NCBI RefSeq assembly: GCF_000964545.1
Contig: NZ_BBVD01000026.1
Span: 1 to 34,711 of the forward strand
Direction of reading: 5' to 3'
Origin: Comamonas thiooxydans
GTDB taxonomy: Bacteria > Pseudomonadota > Gammaproteobacteria > Burkholderiales > Burkholderiaceae_C
Length of the DNA stretch: 34,711 nucleotides
Under the pieces are notes generated by a model. The model searched no databases. It was not told the DNA's origin and saw only the letters and a program-made list of their open reading frames with translations. Shown piece by piece: positions 16,745 through 24,661 of this stretch (positions are counted from its first letter, which is position 1; each line of letters opens with the position of its first letter). The translations under genes and the position numbers were made by a program.

Positions 16745-17479
16745 TTACTTTTTCCGGAACACCAGGTCCCAGACGCCATGGCCGAGGCGAATGCCGCGGT
16801 TCTCGAATTTGGTCAGCGGACGGTAGTCGGGTTTTTCGGCGTAGTTCTCGGCCGTGTTCTGCAGCATGGGTTCTGCGTTCAGCACTTCCAGGATCTGCAC
16901 CGCATAGGGTTCCCAGTCGGTGGCGCAGTGGATGTAGCCGCCGGGCTTGATGCGAGCAGCCAGCTTGGCGATCAGTGGGCTCTGGATCAGGCGGCGCTTG
17001 TTGTGCTTTTTCTTGTGCCAGGGGTCGGGGAAGAAGATGTGCACGCCGTCGATCGAGGCTTCGGGCAGCATGTTGTCGATGACTTCCACGGCATCGTGCT
17101 GGAGGATGCGGATGTTCTCGATCTCCTGCTCGCCAATGCGCTTGAGCAGCGCGCCCACGCCGGGCTCGTGCACTTCGCAGCACAGGAAATTATCGTCGGG
17201 GCGCACGCGGGCGATATGGGCGGTGGCTTCACCCATGCCGAAGCCGATCTCCAGAATCAGCTTGCCGTCGCGGCCATAGGCGGCAGCGGCGTCCAGAGGA
17301 GCCTTCTGGTATTGCAGCAGGAAGCGCGGACCCAGTTCTTCAAAAGCCTTGGCCTGGCCCGTGGTGGTGCGGCCGGCGCGGCGTACATAGCTTTTGATGG
17401 TCTTGGGATAGGCCACGCCTTCGGGCGCCTGGCCTTGGGATGCTGCGGATGCGTCAGCGGCTGGCACGTTTTCGGCCAT
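16745..17479 (-). CDS. trmB: tRNA (guanine(46)-N7)-methyltransferase
   Basis: SAM-dependent enzyme that makes m7G46 in tRNA variable loops. The 244-residue protein has a family-specific low-complexity N-terminus (about 1-25) and the SAM-binding motif LEIGFGMGEATA (76-87). The diagnostic FFPDPWHKKKHNKRR segment (149-163) and the C-terminal TKFENRG follow. The ATG at 17479 gives the usual length; the long frame extending to 17998 runs through gluQRS in another frame and is spurious. The gluQRS stop is 29 bp upstream, so the two form an operon on tRNA maturation, together with the FAD protein gene above them. Confidence 0.95.
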   Translation of the reverse strand: MAENVPAADASAASQGQAPEGVAYPKTIKSYVRRAGRTTTGQAKAFEELGPRFLLQYQKAPLDAAAAYGRDGKLILEIGFGMGEATAHIARVRPDDNFLCCEVHEPGVGALLKRIGEQEIENIRILQHDAVEVIDNMLPEASIDGVHIFFPDPWHKKKHNKRRLIQSPLIAKLAARIKPGGYIHCATDWEPYAVQILEVLNAEPMLQNTAENYAEKPDYRPLTKFENRGIRLGHGVWDLVFRKK

Positions 17480-17508
17480 ATCGGTGGTAGGTGTTGGATT
17501 TGAAGAAG

Positions 17509-18579
17509 TCACGGGGCGATATTGTAGGTTTGGCGCCAGCACCGGACCCAGAAGTCCAGCGCCAAAGGCAAGGCGCTTGCGGGGCTTTCGCTGCTGGAGG
17601 ATGCGGCTGCGGGCGCTTGTGGCAGGCCGAGCTGCTGCGCCGCGCCAGAAAGCACGGTCAGCGGCTGGCTGACATCCACGGCGGGTGCGCCATGCTGTTT
17701 GGAGAGCTTTTCTCCGTTTTCCATGCAGACCAGCGGCGTGTGCAGATAGCGCGGCTGGGTCAGACCCAGGGCGTGTTGCAGCGCGATCTGGCGAGGGGTG
17801 TTGTCGGCCAGGTCTTCGCCGCGCACCACATCGGTGATGGCTTGCTCGGCATCGTCGACGACCACGGCCAGCTGGTAGGCCCAGAGCCCGTCCGCTCGGC
17901 GCAGCACAAAGTCGCCCACGCTGGCGAGCAGGTTTTGCTGCTGGGCGCCCAGACGTTGGTCCTGCCAGTGCAGCATGGGGCGCTTGCTTTCCAGGCAAGA
18001 GTGCCCGATTGCTATGCTTTGCGTAGCTGCTTGCGCTTGTTGGTAAGGTGTTTCGGGTTGATTCTCTTGTAAGTCATGTACCTGCTGCTCCAGCGCAAAG
18101 CGCCAGGCTCTGGCAGGCTTGCCTTGCAGGCCATGACGGCAGGTGCCGGGGTAGGGCCGCTCCACATGGCGCTCGTGAGTCAGTCCCTGTGCCAGCCAGG
18201 CGGCTTCGATGTCCTTGCGCGTGCAGCCGCAGGGGTAGGCCATTTTTTGCGCCTGCAGCTGTTGCAGCGCTTTTTCATAGAGTGCATGGCGCTGCGACTG
18301 CCAGACCACGGGGGCATCGGAGTGCAGGCCGCAGGCGGCCAGTTGGCGCAGGATTTCATGGTCGGCACCAACCTGGCAGCGTGGCGGATCGATGTCTTCG
18401 ATGCGAATCAGCCAGCGTCCGTGGTGGGCGCGTGCATCCAGCCAGCTGGCCAGTGCCGCGACCAGAGAGCCGGCATGCAGCGGCCCGGTGGGAGAGGGCG
18501 CAAAGCGCCCGATATATGGCCCCGTGCAGGGAGCGCTGGAGGAGGGACGGGAGAGGGCCGCAGTCATGAGGGACGCCAT
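17509..18579 (-). CDS. gluQRS: Glutamyl-Q tRNA(Asp) synthetase, with an internal insertion
   Basis: Attaches glutamate to queuosine in the anticodon of tRNA-Asp. It is a truncated relative of glutamyl-tRNA synthetase without the anticodon-binding domain. In the 356-residue form the ATP-site motif GRFAPSPTGPLHAGSL (24-39), RIEDIDPPR (59-67), zinc-ligand cysteines C117/C119 and C147 with nearby tyrosines, and the KMSKS-like KLSKQ (291-295) are all present. It is longer than usual for the family (about 290-310). Residues about 170-203 are an insertion encoded by a dispersed repeat (18004-18040), and a serine/alanine-rich stretch at 320-338 adds more. The reading frame is intact, so the enzyme may still work. 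Starts at 18579 or 18567 are both possible. The FAD protein gene ends 29 bp upstream. Confidence 0.93.
   Translation of the reverse strand: MASLMTAALSRPSSSAPCTGPYIGRFAPSPTGPLHAGSLVAALASWLDARAHHGRWLIRIEDIDPPRCQVGADHEILRQLAACGLHSDAPVVWQSQRHALYEKALQQLQAQKMAYPCGCTRKDIEAAWLAQGLTHERHVERPYPGTCRHGLQGKPARAWRFALEQQVHDLQENQPETPYQQAQAATQSIAIGHSCLESKRPMLHWQDQRLGAQQQNLLASVGDFVLRRADGLWAYQLAVVVDDAEQAITDVVRGEDLADNTPRQIALQHALGLTQPRYLHTPLVCMENGEKLSKQHGAPAVDVSQPLTVLSGAAQQLGLPQAPAAASSSSESPASALPLALDFWVRCWRQTYNIAP
18004..18040. repeat. Dispersed repeat inside gluQRS
   Basis: GCTATGC-TTT-GCGTAGC (18011-18027) is a near-perfect hairpin, followed by TGCTTGCGCTTGT. Read on the minus strand, GCAGCTACGCAAAGCATAGC (18030-18011) matches GCAGCTATCCAAAAGATAGC at 19762-19781 in 16 of 20 bases. 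It is translated as part of the gluQRS insertion (AATQSI, residues 184-189). Confidence 0.65.
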
Positions 18580-18608
18580 CTTACGCCCCTTGACTGCGCG
18601 CAGTTGGC

Positions 18609-19724
18609 TCAGGCCAGGGCCAGCCCCATTTCCAGACCCGAGACAAAAGCGTCTTCCACCCGCATGCCTATGCACCAGTCCCCGCACAGGCTCAGGCCGA
18701 CCGAGGGGTCGTGGCTGAACGGCCTGCCCAGGGGCGCCAGCGTCTGGGCATGCTGCCAGAGGTAGACGCTGGCATGGCGCGGCGCAACGCGGATGCCCGT
18801 GATCTCGCCGAAGGCCTTTTGCAGCTTGGCAAGCACGCGCGTGGCGTCGTCGTGGCGGTGCTCGTTGGACCACAGCGGGTTGGCATGAATCGTCCAGCGC
18901 TCGGTCTGGGCGCGGCCGGGTTTGGAGGACTCGCGGGCCACCCAGGCAACGCGCTCATGCGTGCTGCGTGCGGCATTCCACTGCGGGCCCAGTGTGGTCA
19001 GTCCGGCCTGCGCGGCCATGGGGTAGGACAGCGTCATGGCCCAGCAGGGGGCCATTTCCACAGGGGCCAGGGTCCTGGCCAGGGCCGCCCCCTGCGGTGC
19101 GGTCTGCAGCAGCTGCGCGGCCACGGGCGCCGGCACGGCCAGCACCACGGCATCGAAGTCGGCAGCAATCTGCGGGCCGTGGTCTTCGGTATCCAGCATC
19201 AGGGACCATTGGTGGCGGCTGTGGTTGCTGCCGCTGGCAATGTGGTGGCTCATGGCGCGCAGGGACTGGCCCAGATGCAGGCGTCCGGCATCCCATAGCG
19301 GCGCTGCCCAGGCCAGTGGCAGCGATTGCATATCGGGCATGCCGACCCAGTGGGTCTCGCGCACCGGCGTGTGCTTGTCGACTCTGCGGCCCTGGGCGTT
19401 GCGGGTCTGCACGCTGTTCAGGCTCCAGGCGCGCAGATTGCCGGGCGTGGTGTCCAGCACTTGCTGAAAGCGCGGGTCGCGTACGGTGAAGAACTGGGCC
19501 CCGATGTCAAAGCTGCCGTAGGGGCCGCTGACCGAGCGCATGCGTCCGCCGGCCTGGGTCAGGCGCTCATAGACATGGACGTCGTGCCCGGCCTGCATCA
19601 GCGTGCGGGCACAGGCCAGACCTGCAATGCCCGCGCCGATGACGGCAATGCGCTTGGCACCGGTATGCGGGGAAGGGGAAGAAGCGGAGGCAGTTGCGGA
19701 CGCGCGAGTGCGGGAAGCATTCAT
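18609..19724 (-). CDS. FAD-dependent amine oxidase-like protein
   Basis: A 371-residue flavoprotein of the NAD(P)-binding Rossmann / renalase-like oxidoreductase group (COG3380). After a serine/alanine-rich N-terminus, the dinucleotide motif IAVIGAGIAGLACARTL and the acidic end of the fold (VHVYE) occupy about residues 25-53. RMRSVSGPYGSFDIGAQFFT follows, typical of the family. The C-terminal LSLCGDWCIGMRVEDAFVSG matches the second flavin-contact region. The substrate is unknown. The ATG at 19724 has AAAGG upstream; the 30-codon extension to 19814 runs through an intergenic repeat and is rejected. It is the first gene of a leftward unit with gluQRS and trmB. Confidence 0.85.
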   Translation of the reverse strand: MNASRTRASATASASSPSPHTGAKRIAVIGAGIAGLACARTLMQAGHDVHVYERLTQAGGRMRSVSGPYGSFDIGAQFFTVRDPRFQQVLDTTPGNLRAWSLNSVQTRNAQGRRVDKHTPVRETHWVGMPDMQSLPLAWAAPLWDAGRLHLGQSLRAMSHHIASGSNHSRHQWSLMLDTEDHGPQIAADFDAVVLAVPAPVAAQLLQTAPQGAALARTLAPVEMAPCWAMTLSYPMAAQAGLTTLGPQWNAARSTHERVAWVARESSKPGRAQTERWTIHANPLWSNEHRHDDATRVLAKLQKAFGEITGIRVAPRHASVYLWQHAQTLAPLGRPFSHDPSVGLSLCGDWCIGMRVEDAFVSGLEMGLALA

Positions 19725-19754
19725 GAAAAAGCCTTTTCGACACCGTTTGAGTTC

Positions 19755-19798
19755 TAGCGTAGCAGCTATCCAAAAGATAGCAAGTGCTGCTTGTGCTG
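19755..19798. repeat. Dispersed repeat between FAD protein and lysR genes
   Basis: GCTATC-CAAAA-GATAGC (19765-19781) forms a hairpin extended by AGCA (19761-19764) and TGCT (19785-19788). Its core matches the copy translated inside gluQRS. Confidence 0.65.
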
Positions 19799-19857
19799 AA
19801 TTGTTGCAGCGCAACTCACTCTACACCTCCCGCGTGATGGCTGCGACGCGCAGCAGC

Positions 19858-20796
19858 TTATTGACGGTGATGGTTTTCCATAAGCGCCTTGCGCGTGGCG
19901 GGGCTTTCCAGTTGCGTCAGCCACCACTGGAGGGCACGTCCAGGCGTGCGGTGGGCGGGGCCGGGCCATGCATAGTGCAGGCGCAGATTGCGACTGGCGC
20001 GCTGCACCTGTCTTGTGACCAGCAGGCCGGCATCCAGATAGGCCTGCACCATGCCGCGTGGCAGAAAGCCGGCGCCAATGCCGCGTATCTGGGCCTCCAG
20101 CTTGGCCTGCATGCTGTCCACGGTGAGCACGTCCTGGCCGTTGACCAGGCCAAAGCTGGTGTTGGTGCGCACGCCGGAGTCGGCCACGGCCACCATGCGA
20201 TGGCGCAGCAGCAACTCGTCGGACAGCGGCTCGTCGAGTCTGGCCAGAGGGTGGTGCGGCGCGACGGCGAAGACGAAATCAATCTCCCCGATTTCGCGCG
20301 TCTGCAGCTCTGAGACATTGCTGGTGTTGACCGCCACGCCAATGGCCAGATCGGCATGGCCGCTGGTCAGCACTTCCAGCGTGCCATTGAGAATGCCGTC
20401 ACGCAGCTTGAGTGTCGTGGGCGGAGTCAGCGCATAAAAGGCTTCGACCAGCTCGAAGATGGGCGTGCGGGCCACGGCCCCGTCGATGACGATGGTCAGC
20501 TGCGGCTCCCAGCCCGTGGCCACGCGCTTGACGCGGTGCGCCACGGCATCGATCTCCTGCAGCAGGCGGGCGCCTTCGCGCAGCAGGGCCTGGCCGGCCT
20601 CCGTGGCCTGGGCATGGCGCGAGCTGCGGTCAAACAGCAGCACATCGAGCGCATCTTCAATCTGGCGCACGCGGTAGGTCAGCGCACTGGGCACCAGGCC
20701 CAGGGAGCGCGCAGCGGCGGCAAAGCTGCCGGTTTCGGCAATGGCCTGCAGCATGGCCAGGCTGTCGGGGGTGAGCACATCGCGGGAGCTGGGCAT
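19858..20796 (-). CDS. LysR family transcriptional regulator
   Basis: A 312-residue LysR-type regulator. The N-terminal winged helix-turn-helix covers about residues 8-67 (LAMLQAIAETGSFAAAARSLGLVPSAL as the helix-turn-helix). A linker helix and the two-lobed effector-binding domain (about 93-300) follow. The ligand is unknown. It is divergent from the pirin gene, and a 17-bp perfect palindrome (20810-20826) lies 14 bp before its start. Self-repression and control of the pirin-DoxX-flavodoxin genes is the natural inference for this layout. Confidence 0.93.
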   Translation of the reverse strand: MPSSRDVLTPDSLAMLQAIAETGSFAAAARSLGLVPSALTYRVRQIEDALDVLLFDRSSRHAQATEAGQALLREGARLLQEIDAVAHRVKRVATGWEPQLTIVIDGAVARTPIFELVEAFYALTPPTTLKLRDGILNGTLEVLTSGHADLAIGVAVNTSNVSELQTREIGEIDFVFAVAPHHPLARLDEPLSDELLLRHRMVAVADSGVRTNTSFGLVNGQDVLTVDSMQAKLEAQIRGIGAGFLPRGMVQAYLDAGLLVTRQVQRASRNLRLHYAWPGPAHRTPGRALQWWLTQLESPATRKALMENHHRQ

Positions 20797-20809
20797 GGTG
20801 AGATTGATG

Positions 20810-20826
20810 ATTCAAACAGTTTGAAT
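20810..20826. promoter_or_regulatory. LysR-type operator palindrome
   Basis: ATTCAAAC-A-GTTTGAAT is a perfect 17-bp palindrome containing the T-N11-A core of LysR boxes. It lies in the divergent gap, 14 bp before the lysR start and about 90 bp before the pirin start. Confidence 0.75.
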
Positions 20827-20917
20827 GATGCCATCAACGCCGTTCAGCCACAGCCTGGCAGGTGACTTCTACAGTAGAGCCCATAGAGACAGTCACTTGA
20901 ACGAAAGGAAGCACACC

Positions 20918-21619
20918 ATGATGACTCTGCGCAAATCCCAGGAACGCGGCTACGCCGACCACGGCTGGCTCAAGTCCTATCACAGCTTTTCGTTTGCCGG
21001 TTACTACGACCCGCGCCATATGGGGTTCGGCAATCTGCGCGTGATCAACGAAGACCGGATTGCCCCCGGCACAGGCTTTGGCTCGCACGGCCACCGCGAT
21101 ATGGAAATCATCAGCTATGTGCTCGAAGGTGCGCTCTCGCACAAGGACAGCATGGGCAATGAAACTCCCATCCTGCCTGGAGAGGTGCAGCGCATGAGCG
21201 CGGGCTCCGGGGTGGTGCACAGCGAGCAGAACTATGCCAAGGAGCAGACCACGCACTTTCTGCAGATCTGGCTGCTGCCCGCACGGACGGGTATCGAGCC
21301 AGGCTATGCCCAGAAGACATTCAGCGAGGCGCAAAAGCGTGGACGTCTGTGTCTGGTGGCTTCACCTGACGGTGCCGAGGGATCTGTTCCCATGAATGCC
21401 GATGCACGCTTGTATGCCGGTCTGTTCGATGCAGAAGAGGCTGCCGATGTGGCCTTGCCAGCCGGTCGCAAGACCTATGTGCACCTGGTGCGTGGCGAGC
21501 TGGACGTGAATGGACAAAAGCTGACAAGCGGCGACGCTGCACTTATTGAAAATGAGGAGCGCCTGCGCCTTGCCAATGGCCGGGCTGCGGAAGTTCTGGT
21601 GTTTGACCTGGAACCTTGA
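20918..21619 (+). CDS. Pirin family protein
   Basis: Bicupin of the pirin/YhaK family, 233 residues. The metal ligands of pirins are conserved: H57 and H59 (SHGHRD), H101 and E103 (VVHSEQN). Some members have quercetin 2,3-dioxygenase activity and others act as redox sensors, so the reaction here is open. The ATG at 20918 is preceded by AAAGGA about eight bases upstream; the frame start at 20825 lies within the promoter region and is rejected. It is the first gene of a rightward set with DoxX and flavodoxin, divergent from the LysR regulator. Confidence 0.93.
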   Translation: MMTLRKSQERGYADHGWLKSYHSFSFAGYYDPRHMGFGNLRVINEDRIAPGTGFGSHGHRDMEIISYVLEGALSHKDSMGNETPILPGEVQRMSAGSGVVHSEQNYAKEQTTHFLQIWLLPARTGIEPGYAQKTFSEAQKRGRLCLVASPDGAEGSVPMNADARLYAGLFDAEEAADVALPAGRKTYVHLVRGELDVNGQKLTSGDAALIENEERLRLANGRAAEVLVFDLEP

Positions 21620-21688
21620 GTCTGACGATTTCAAGGCTTGTACTGATATGAACCAACGCGGCCCTGGGTCGCAATGACTGGAGTTTAA

Positions 21689-22096
21689 ATGTTGAATCAA
21701 TTGCGAAATCCTCTGGACCTGGTGGGCCGTGTGCTGATTGCCCTGCTGTTTCTGCCAGCAGGCATTCAGAAAATCAGTGGCTTTGCGGGCACCGTGGGTT
21801 ATGCCGCATCGGCGGGCATGCCCATGCCTCAGGTAGCGGTGGCGGTGGGCCTGGTGATCGAGATCGTGGGCGGTCTGGCCATATTGCTGGGTTGGCACAC
21901 GCGCTGCGCGGCCTTGATCCTGGGATTTTTCACGCTGATCGCCAGCTTCTTCTTCCATAACTTCTGGGGCGTGCCCGCAGAGGCCGCCATGATGCAGCAG
22001 TTGCTGTTCTGGAAGAACATCGCCGTGGTCGGGGGCCTGCTTGGCTACGCCGCCCATGGGGCAGGCGCCTGGAGCGTGGACGGCCGCAAAGGCTGA
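21689..22096 (+). CDS. DoxX family membrane protein
   Basis: A 135-residue protein with four membrane helices (about 11-28, 48-66, 72-92 and 105-122) of the DoxX family. These proteins are linked to quinone or thiol redox systems in some bacteria; a specific activity cannot be assigned. The conserved helix-1 segment GRVLIALLFLPAGIQKISGF is present. TGGAG lies shortly before the ATG. It follows the pirin gene by 69 bp and is closed by a strong terminator. Confidence 0.92.
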   Translation: MLNQLRNPLDLVGRVLIALLFLPAGIQKISGFAGTVGYAASAGMPMPQVAVAVGLVIEIVGGLAILLGWHTRCAALILGFFTLIASFFFHNFWGVPAEAAMMQQLLFWKNIAVVGGLLGYAAHGAGAWSVDGRKG

Positions 22097-22116
22097 AGCA
22101 TGAAGAGCACAAGCTG

Positions 22117-22155
22117 AAAGTGCGCAAGCGGTCATAGCTTTGATAAGCTAGCGCG
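22117..22155. repeat. Degenerate dispersed repeat after doxX
   Basis: GCGCAAGCGG followed by TAGCTTTGATAAGCTAGCGC shares short words (GCGCAAGC, TAGC, TTTGATA, GCTAGCGC) with the repeat copies in gluQRS, at 19762 and at 22841-22945. It is weaker than those copies. Confidence 0.45.
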
Positions 22156-22167
22156 CTCTCGCAAGAC

Positions 22168-22204
22168 AAGGCCCGCCGGGTGTCAATCCGGCGGGCCTTT
22201 ATTT
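22168..22204 (+). terminator. Rho-independent terminator after doxX
   Basis: A 12-bp perfect stem, AAGGCCCGCCGG (22168-22179) with CCGGCGGGCCTT (22188-22199), is followed by TTTATTT. It separates the pirin-DoxX transcript from the flavodoxin gene, which therefore needs read-through or its own promoter. Confidence 0.9.
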
Positions 22205-22265
22205 GGTACAGATACAGGATGGCGCGGCGGATGGCCGCGCCGATGCAAGCAGGAAAGAAGAAATC

Positions 22266-22820
22266 ATGAGCAATATCGTTGTGGTCTACCACTCCGGCTA
22301 CGGCCATACCCAGCGCATGGCGCAATCCGTGGCCCAGGGCGCGGGCGCACAGTTGCTGGCCATCGACGCCGATGGCAATCTGCCCGAGGGCGGCTGGGAG
22401 CAGTTGGCCGCGGCCGATGCCATTGTCTTCGGCGCGCCGACCTATATGGCCGCTCCGAGCTGGCAATTCAAGAAATTTGCCGATGCCTCGTCCAAGGCCT
22501 GGTTTGCCCAGGCCTGGAAGGACAAGCTGTTTGCCGGCTTTACCAACAGCGCGAGCGTGCAGGGCGACAAGCAGGTCACGCTCGATTATTTCTATCACCT
22601 CGCCATGCAGCATGGCGGCGTGTGGGTGGGACTGGGCCTGCTGCCTTCGAATACCAAGGCCGCCCAGCGCAACGATGTGAACTGGATGGGCAGTTTCTGT
22701 GGTGCCATGGCGCAGTCACCCTCTGATTCATCGGCCGGCGAGATGGCCGGCGGTGATCTGGAAACCGCACGCCAGTTTGGCGAGCGCGTGGCCAAGGCTG
22801 CAGCACGCTGGGCCAGATAA
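22266..22820 (+). CDS. Flavodoxin / NAD(P)H-dependent reductase family protein
   Basis: A 184-residue flavodoxin-fold protein related to WrbA-type FMN reductases. The phosphate-binding loop YHSGYGHTQRMA occupies residues 8-19, and FGAPTYMAAPSWQFKKF (about 56-72) is the second flavin-contact region. The likely role is quinone or other two-electron reduction in the cytoplasm. The ATG at 22266 has the purine tract AGGAAAGAAG upstream; the frame start at 22203 is not used. It lies downstream of pirin and DoxX, so the set may answer to redox or quinone stress under the LysR regulator, although a terminator stands in between. Confidence 0.9.
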   Translation: MSNIVVVYHSGYGHTQRMAQSVAQGAGAQLLAIDADGNLPEGGWEQLAAADAIVFGAPTYMAAPSWQFKKFADASSKAWFAQAWKDKLFAGFTNSASVQGDKQVTLDYFYHLAMQHGGVWVGLGLLPSNTKAAQRNDVNWMGSFCGAMAQSPSDSSAGEMAGGDLETARQFGERVAKAAARWAR

Positions 22821-22840
22821 GCGTTCGGCTAAGTTGGGTG

Positions 22841-22945
22841 CTATCCAATTCAAAGCGGCTAGCGCTGGTCCTGCAGGGGTTTCAGAGATGAATGTTTCTG
22901 AAACTTAGACTGAGCCAGCGCTAGCCGCTTAGTTTTTGATAGTAG
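22841..22945. repeat. Long nested inverted repeat between convergent genes
   Basis: A perfect 16-bp pair, AAGCGGCTAGCGCTGG (22853-22868) and CCAGCGCTAGCCGCTT (22915-22930), encloses a second hairpin GTTTCAGA (22879-22886) / TCTGAAAC (22897-22904). Flanks GCTATCCAA (22840-22848) and TTTTTGATAGTAGC (22933-22946) match the dispersed repeat words seen at 19762. It lies between the flavodoxin and trhO genes and could act as a two-way transcription barrier. Confidence 0.8.
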
Positions 22946-22969
22946 CGTTGAGCGCCATCTTGGCGCTTC

Positions 22970-23755
22970 TTACTCCGCGTCTTGTTCCATCAGATGCTTT
23001 TTGATGGGGCGGGGGTGAACCAGCTCGGTGCGCGACAGATCGGTGCCCAGCGAGTCGCGACCGTCAAAGACGAAGCAGCCGCCGTCGTAGAACTTGCCGT
23101 CGGTCTCCTCGAAATATTTGAGGATGCCGCCTTCGAGCTGGTAGACGTTTTCGATGCCTTCGTCCTGCATGAGGATGGCGGCCTTTTCGCAGCGGATGCC
23201 GCCAGTGCAATAGCTGACCACGGTCTTGCCGGCGAATTCGTCCTTGTGCTGGCGCAGTGCGGGCGGGAATTCGGTGAACTTGCTCAGGCGCCAGTCGATC
23301 GTGCCGGCAAACGCGCCTTCGTCCACTTCGTAGTCGTTGCGCGTGTCCAGCGTCACCACCTCGCGGCCCTCGTCGTCATGGCCTTGCTCCAGCCAGCGGC
23401 GCAGCGTGGCCGGGCTGACCGATGGCGCACGGCCATGGGCGGGTCGAATGGCGGGATGATCCATGCGGATGATCTCGTTCTTGACCTTGACCAGCATTTT
23501 GCGAAAGGGCACGGTCTCGGACCAGCTTTCCTTGGGAGCCAGGTCGGCAAAACGCGGGTCTTGCTTCAGCTGGTCCACAAAATTGCGCACAGCCTGGGCA
23601 GGGCCGGCCAGGAAAAAGTTGATGCCTTCTTCGGCCAGCAGCACCGTGCCCTTGAGGCTCAGGTCATGTGCACGCTCCAGCAGCGTCTGGCGCAGCTGGT
23701 CGGCGTCGGGCAGGGGCGTGAATTTGTAGCAGGAGATGTTGAGTATGTCGGCCAC
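22970..23755 (-). CDS. trhO: tRNA uridine(34) hydroxylase TrhO (rhodanese domain)
   Basis: Oxygen-dependent enzyme that makes 5-hydroxyuridine at position 34 of tRNAs (formerly YceA). The 261-residue protein has the N-terminal acylphosphatase-like part (about 1-95, with GTVLLAEEGINFFLAG) and a rhodanese domain (about 125-235). The catalytic C183 lies in SYCTGGIRCEKAA, with C189. It starts with GTG (MADILNISCYKF, the family N-terminus). It lies about 50 bp after the MinD-like gene on the same strand and may be the last gene of that series. Confidence 0.93.
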   Translation of the reverse strand: MADILNISCYKFTPLPDADQLRQTLLERAHDLSLKGTVLLAEEGINFFLAGPAQAVRNFVDQLKQDPRFADLAPKESWSETVPFRKMLVKVKNEIIRMDHPAIRPAHGRAPSVSPATLRRWLEQGHDDEGREVVTLDTRNDYEVDEGAFAGTIDWRLSKFTEFPPALRQHKDEFAGKTVVSYCTGGIRCEKAAILMQDEGIENVYQLEGGILKYFEETDGKFYDGGCFVFDGRDSLGTDLSRTELVHPRPIKKHLMEQDAE

Positions 23756-23805
23756 GTCGATATCCGGGGGCGGCCGCGCGGCTGCTGCATCGACGGTGAT
23801 GCAGC

Positions 23806-24657
23806 TCAGACCGGGGCCGTCAGCTCTGCCTTGATTTTATTGGACAGCTGTGCCACTGCGAGGGATGCGGGTGCTCCGGGCATGGCCTGCAGCAGCAACT
23901 GGCGGCGCATCACGGCCTCGCGCACGGCGGAGTCGACCGGAATATCGCCCCAGTGGGTCAACTGCAGCGGCTGGCCGGACTCGGTGGTCACGAAGCGGTT
24001 GAGCACCTGCTGCAACTGGCCCGTGATGGCGCGGCCATCGCCGGGGCGTTGCGCCTGGTTGATGACCAGACGGATCTGCTGGCGCTTTTGCTGCAGGGCC
24101 AGCACCTTGATGGCAGCGTAGGCATCGGTCAGCGAAGTGGGCTCGGGCGTGGCCACGACCAGCACTTCGGTTGCCAGAGAGACGGAGAACAGCACCACAT
24201 CCGAGATGCCGGCACCGGTGTCGAGCAGGATGATGTCGTAGCGCGGGCGCAGCAACTCCACCGTGCGCATGAACTGGGAACGAATCTCGGGGGTCAGGCG
24301 CGAGTACTCGATCATGCCCGAGCCGGCCAGCAGCACGGAATAGCCGCCCGGCGTGGTCAGAATGGCATCTTCCAGCGTGGAGCGACCCGTGAACACATCG
24401 TGCAGCGTGACCTTGGGGTAGAGGTTGAGCACCACATCCAGATTGGCCAGGCCCAGGTCCGCGTCCAATACCAGCACGCTGAAGCCATGACGCGTCAGCG
24501 CAGCAGCCAGATTGGCCGAGACGAAAGTCTTGCCGACACCGCCTTTGCCGCTGGTGACGGCAATGATGTGGGCCTGCTTGTTGCGGCCAGGCGCCCGCAG
24601 GGCATCTTCCATGGATATATGAGCGGGCAAAGTAGGGTGAGGGGCCAAGGTGTCCAT
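23806..24657 (-). CDS. MinD/FlhG-like P-loop ATPase
   Basis: A 283-residue ATPase of the MinD/ParA superfamily. The deviant Walker A KGGVGKT is at 38-44 and DADLGLANLDVVLNLYP (65-81) is the switch segment typical of the FlhG (FleN/YlxH) subgroup. LLDTGAGISDVVLFS is the second switch. A 30-residue N-terminal extension is present; the FlhG activating helix is not clearly kept. FlhG sets flagellar number and affects the c-di-GMP-responsive regulator FleQ in other bacteria, but no flagellar genes are in view. The diguanylate cyclase stop is four bases upstream, so the two are surely co-transcribed and probably linked in function. Confidence 0.88.
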   Translation of the reverse strand: MDTLAPHPTLPAHISMEDALRAPGRNKQAHIIAVTSGKGGVGKTFVSANLAAALTRHGFSVLVLDADLGLANLDVVLNLYPKVTLHDVFTGRSTLEDAILTTPGGYSVLLAGSGMIEYSRLTPEIRSQFMRTVELLRPRYDIILLDTGAGISDVVLFSVSLATEVLVVATPEPTSLTDAYAAIKVLALQQKRQQIRLVINQAQRPGDGRAITGQLQQVLNRFVTTESGQPLQLTHWGDIPVDSAVREAVMRRQLLLQAMPGAPASLAVAQLSNKIKAELTAPV

Positions 24658-24661
24658 CGTC

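Noticed and set aside
17480..17998. A long N-terminal extension of trmB
   Set aside because: It overlaps gluQRS in another frame; trmB has normal length from 17479.
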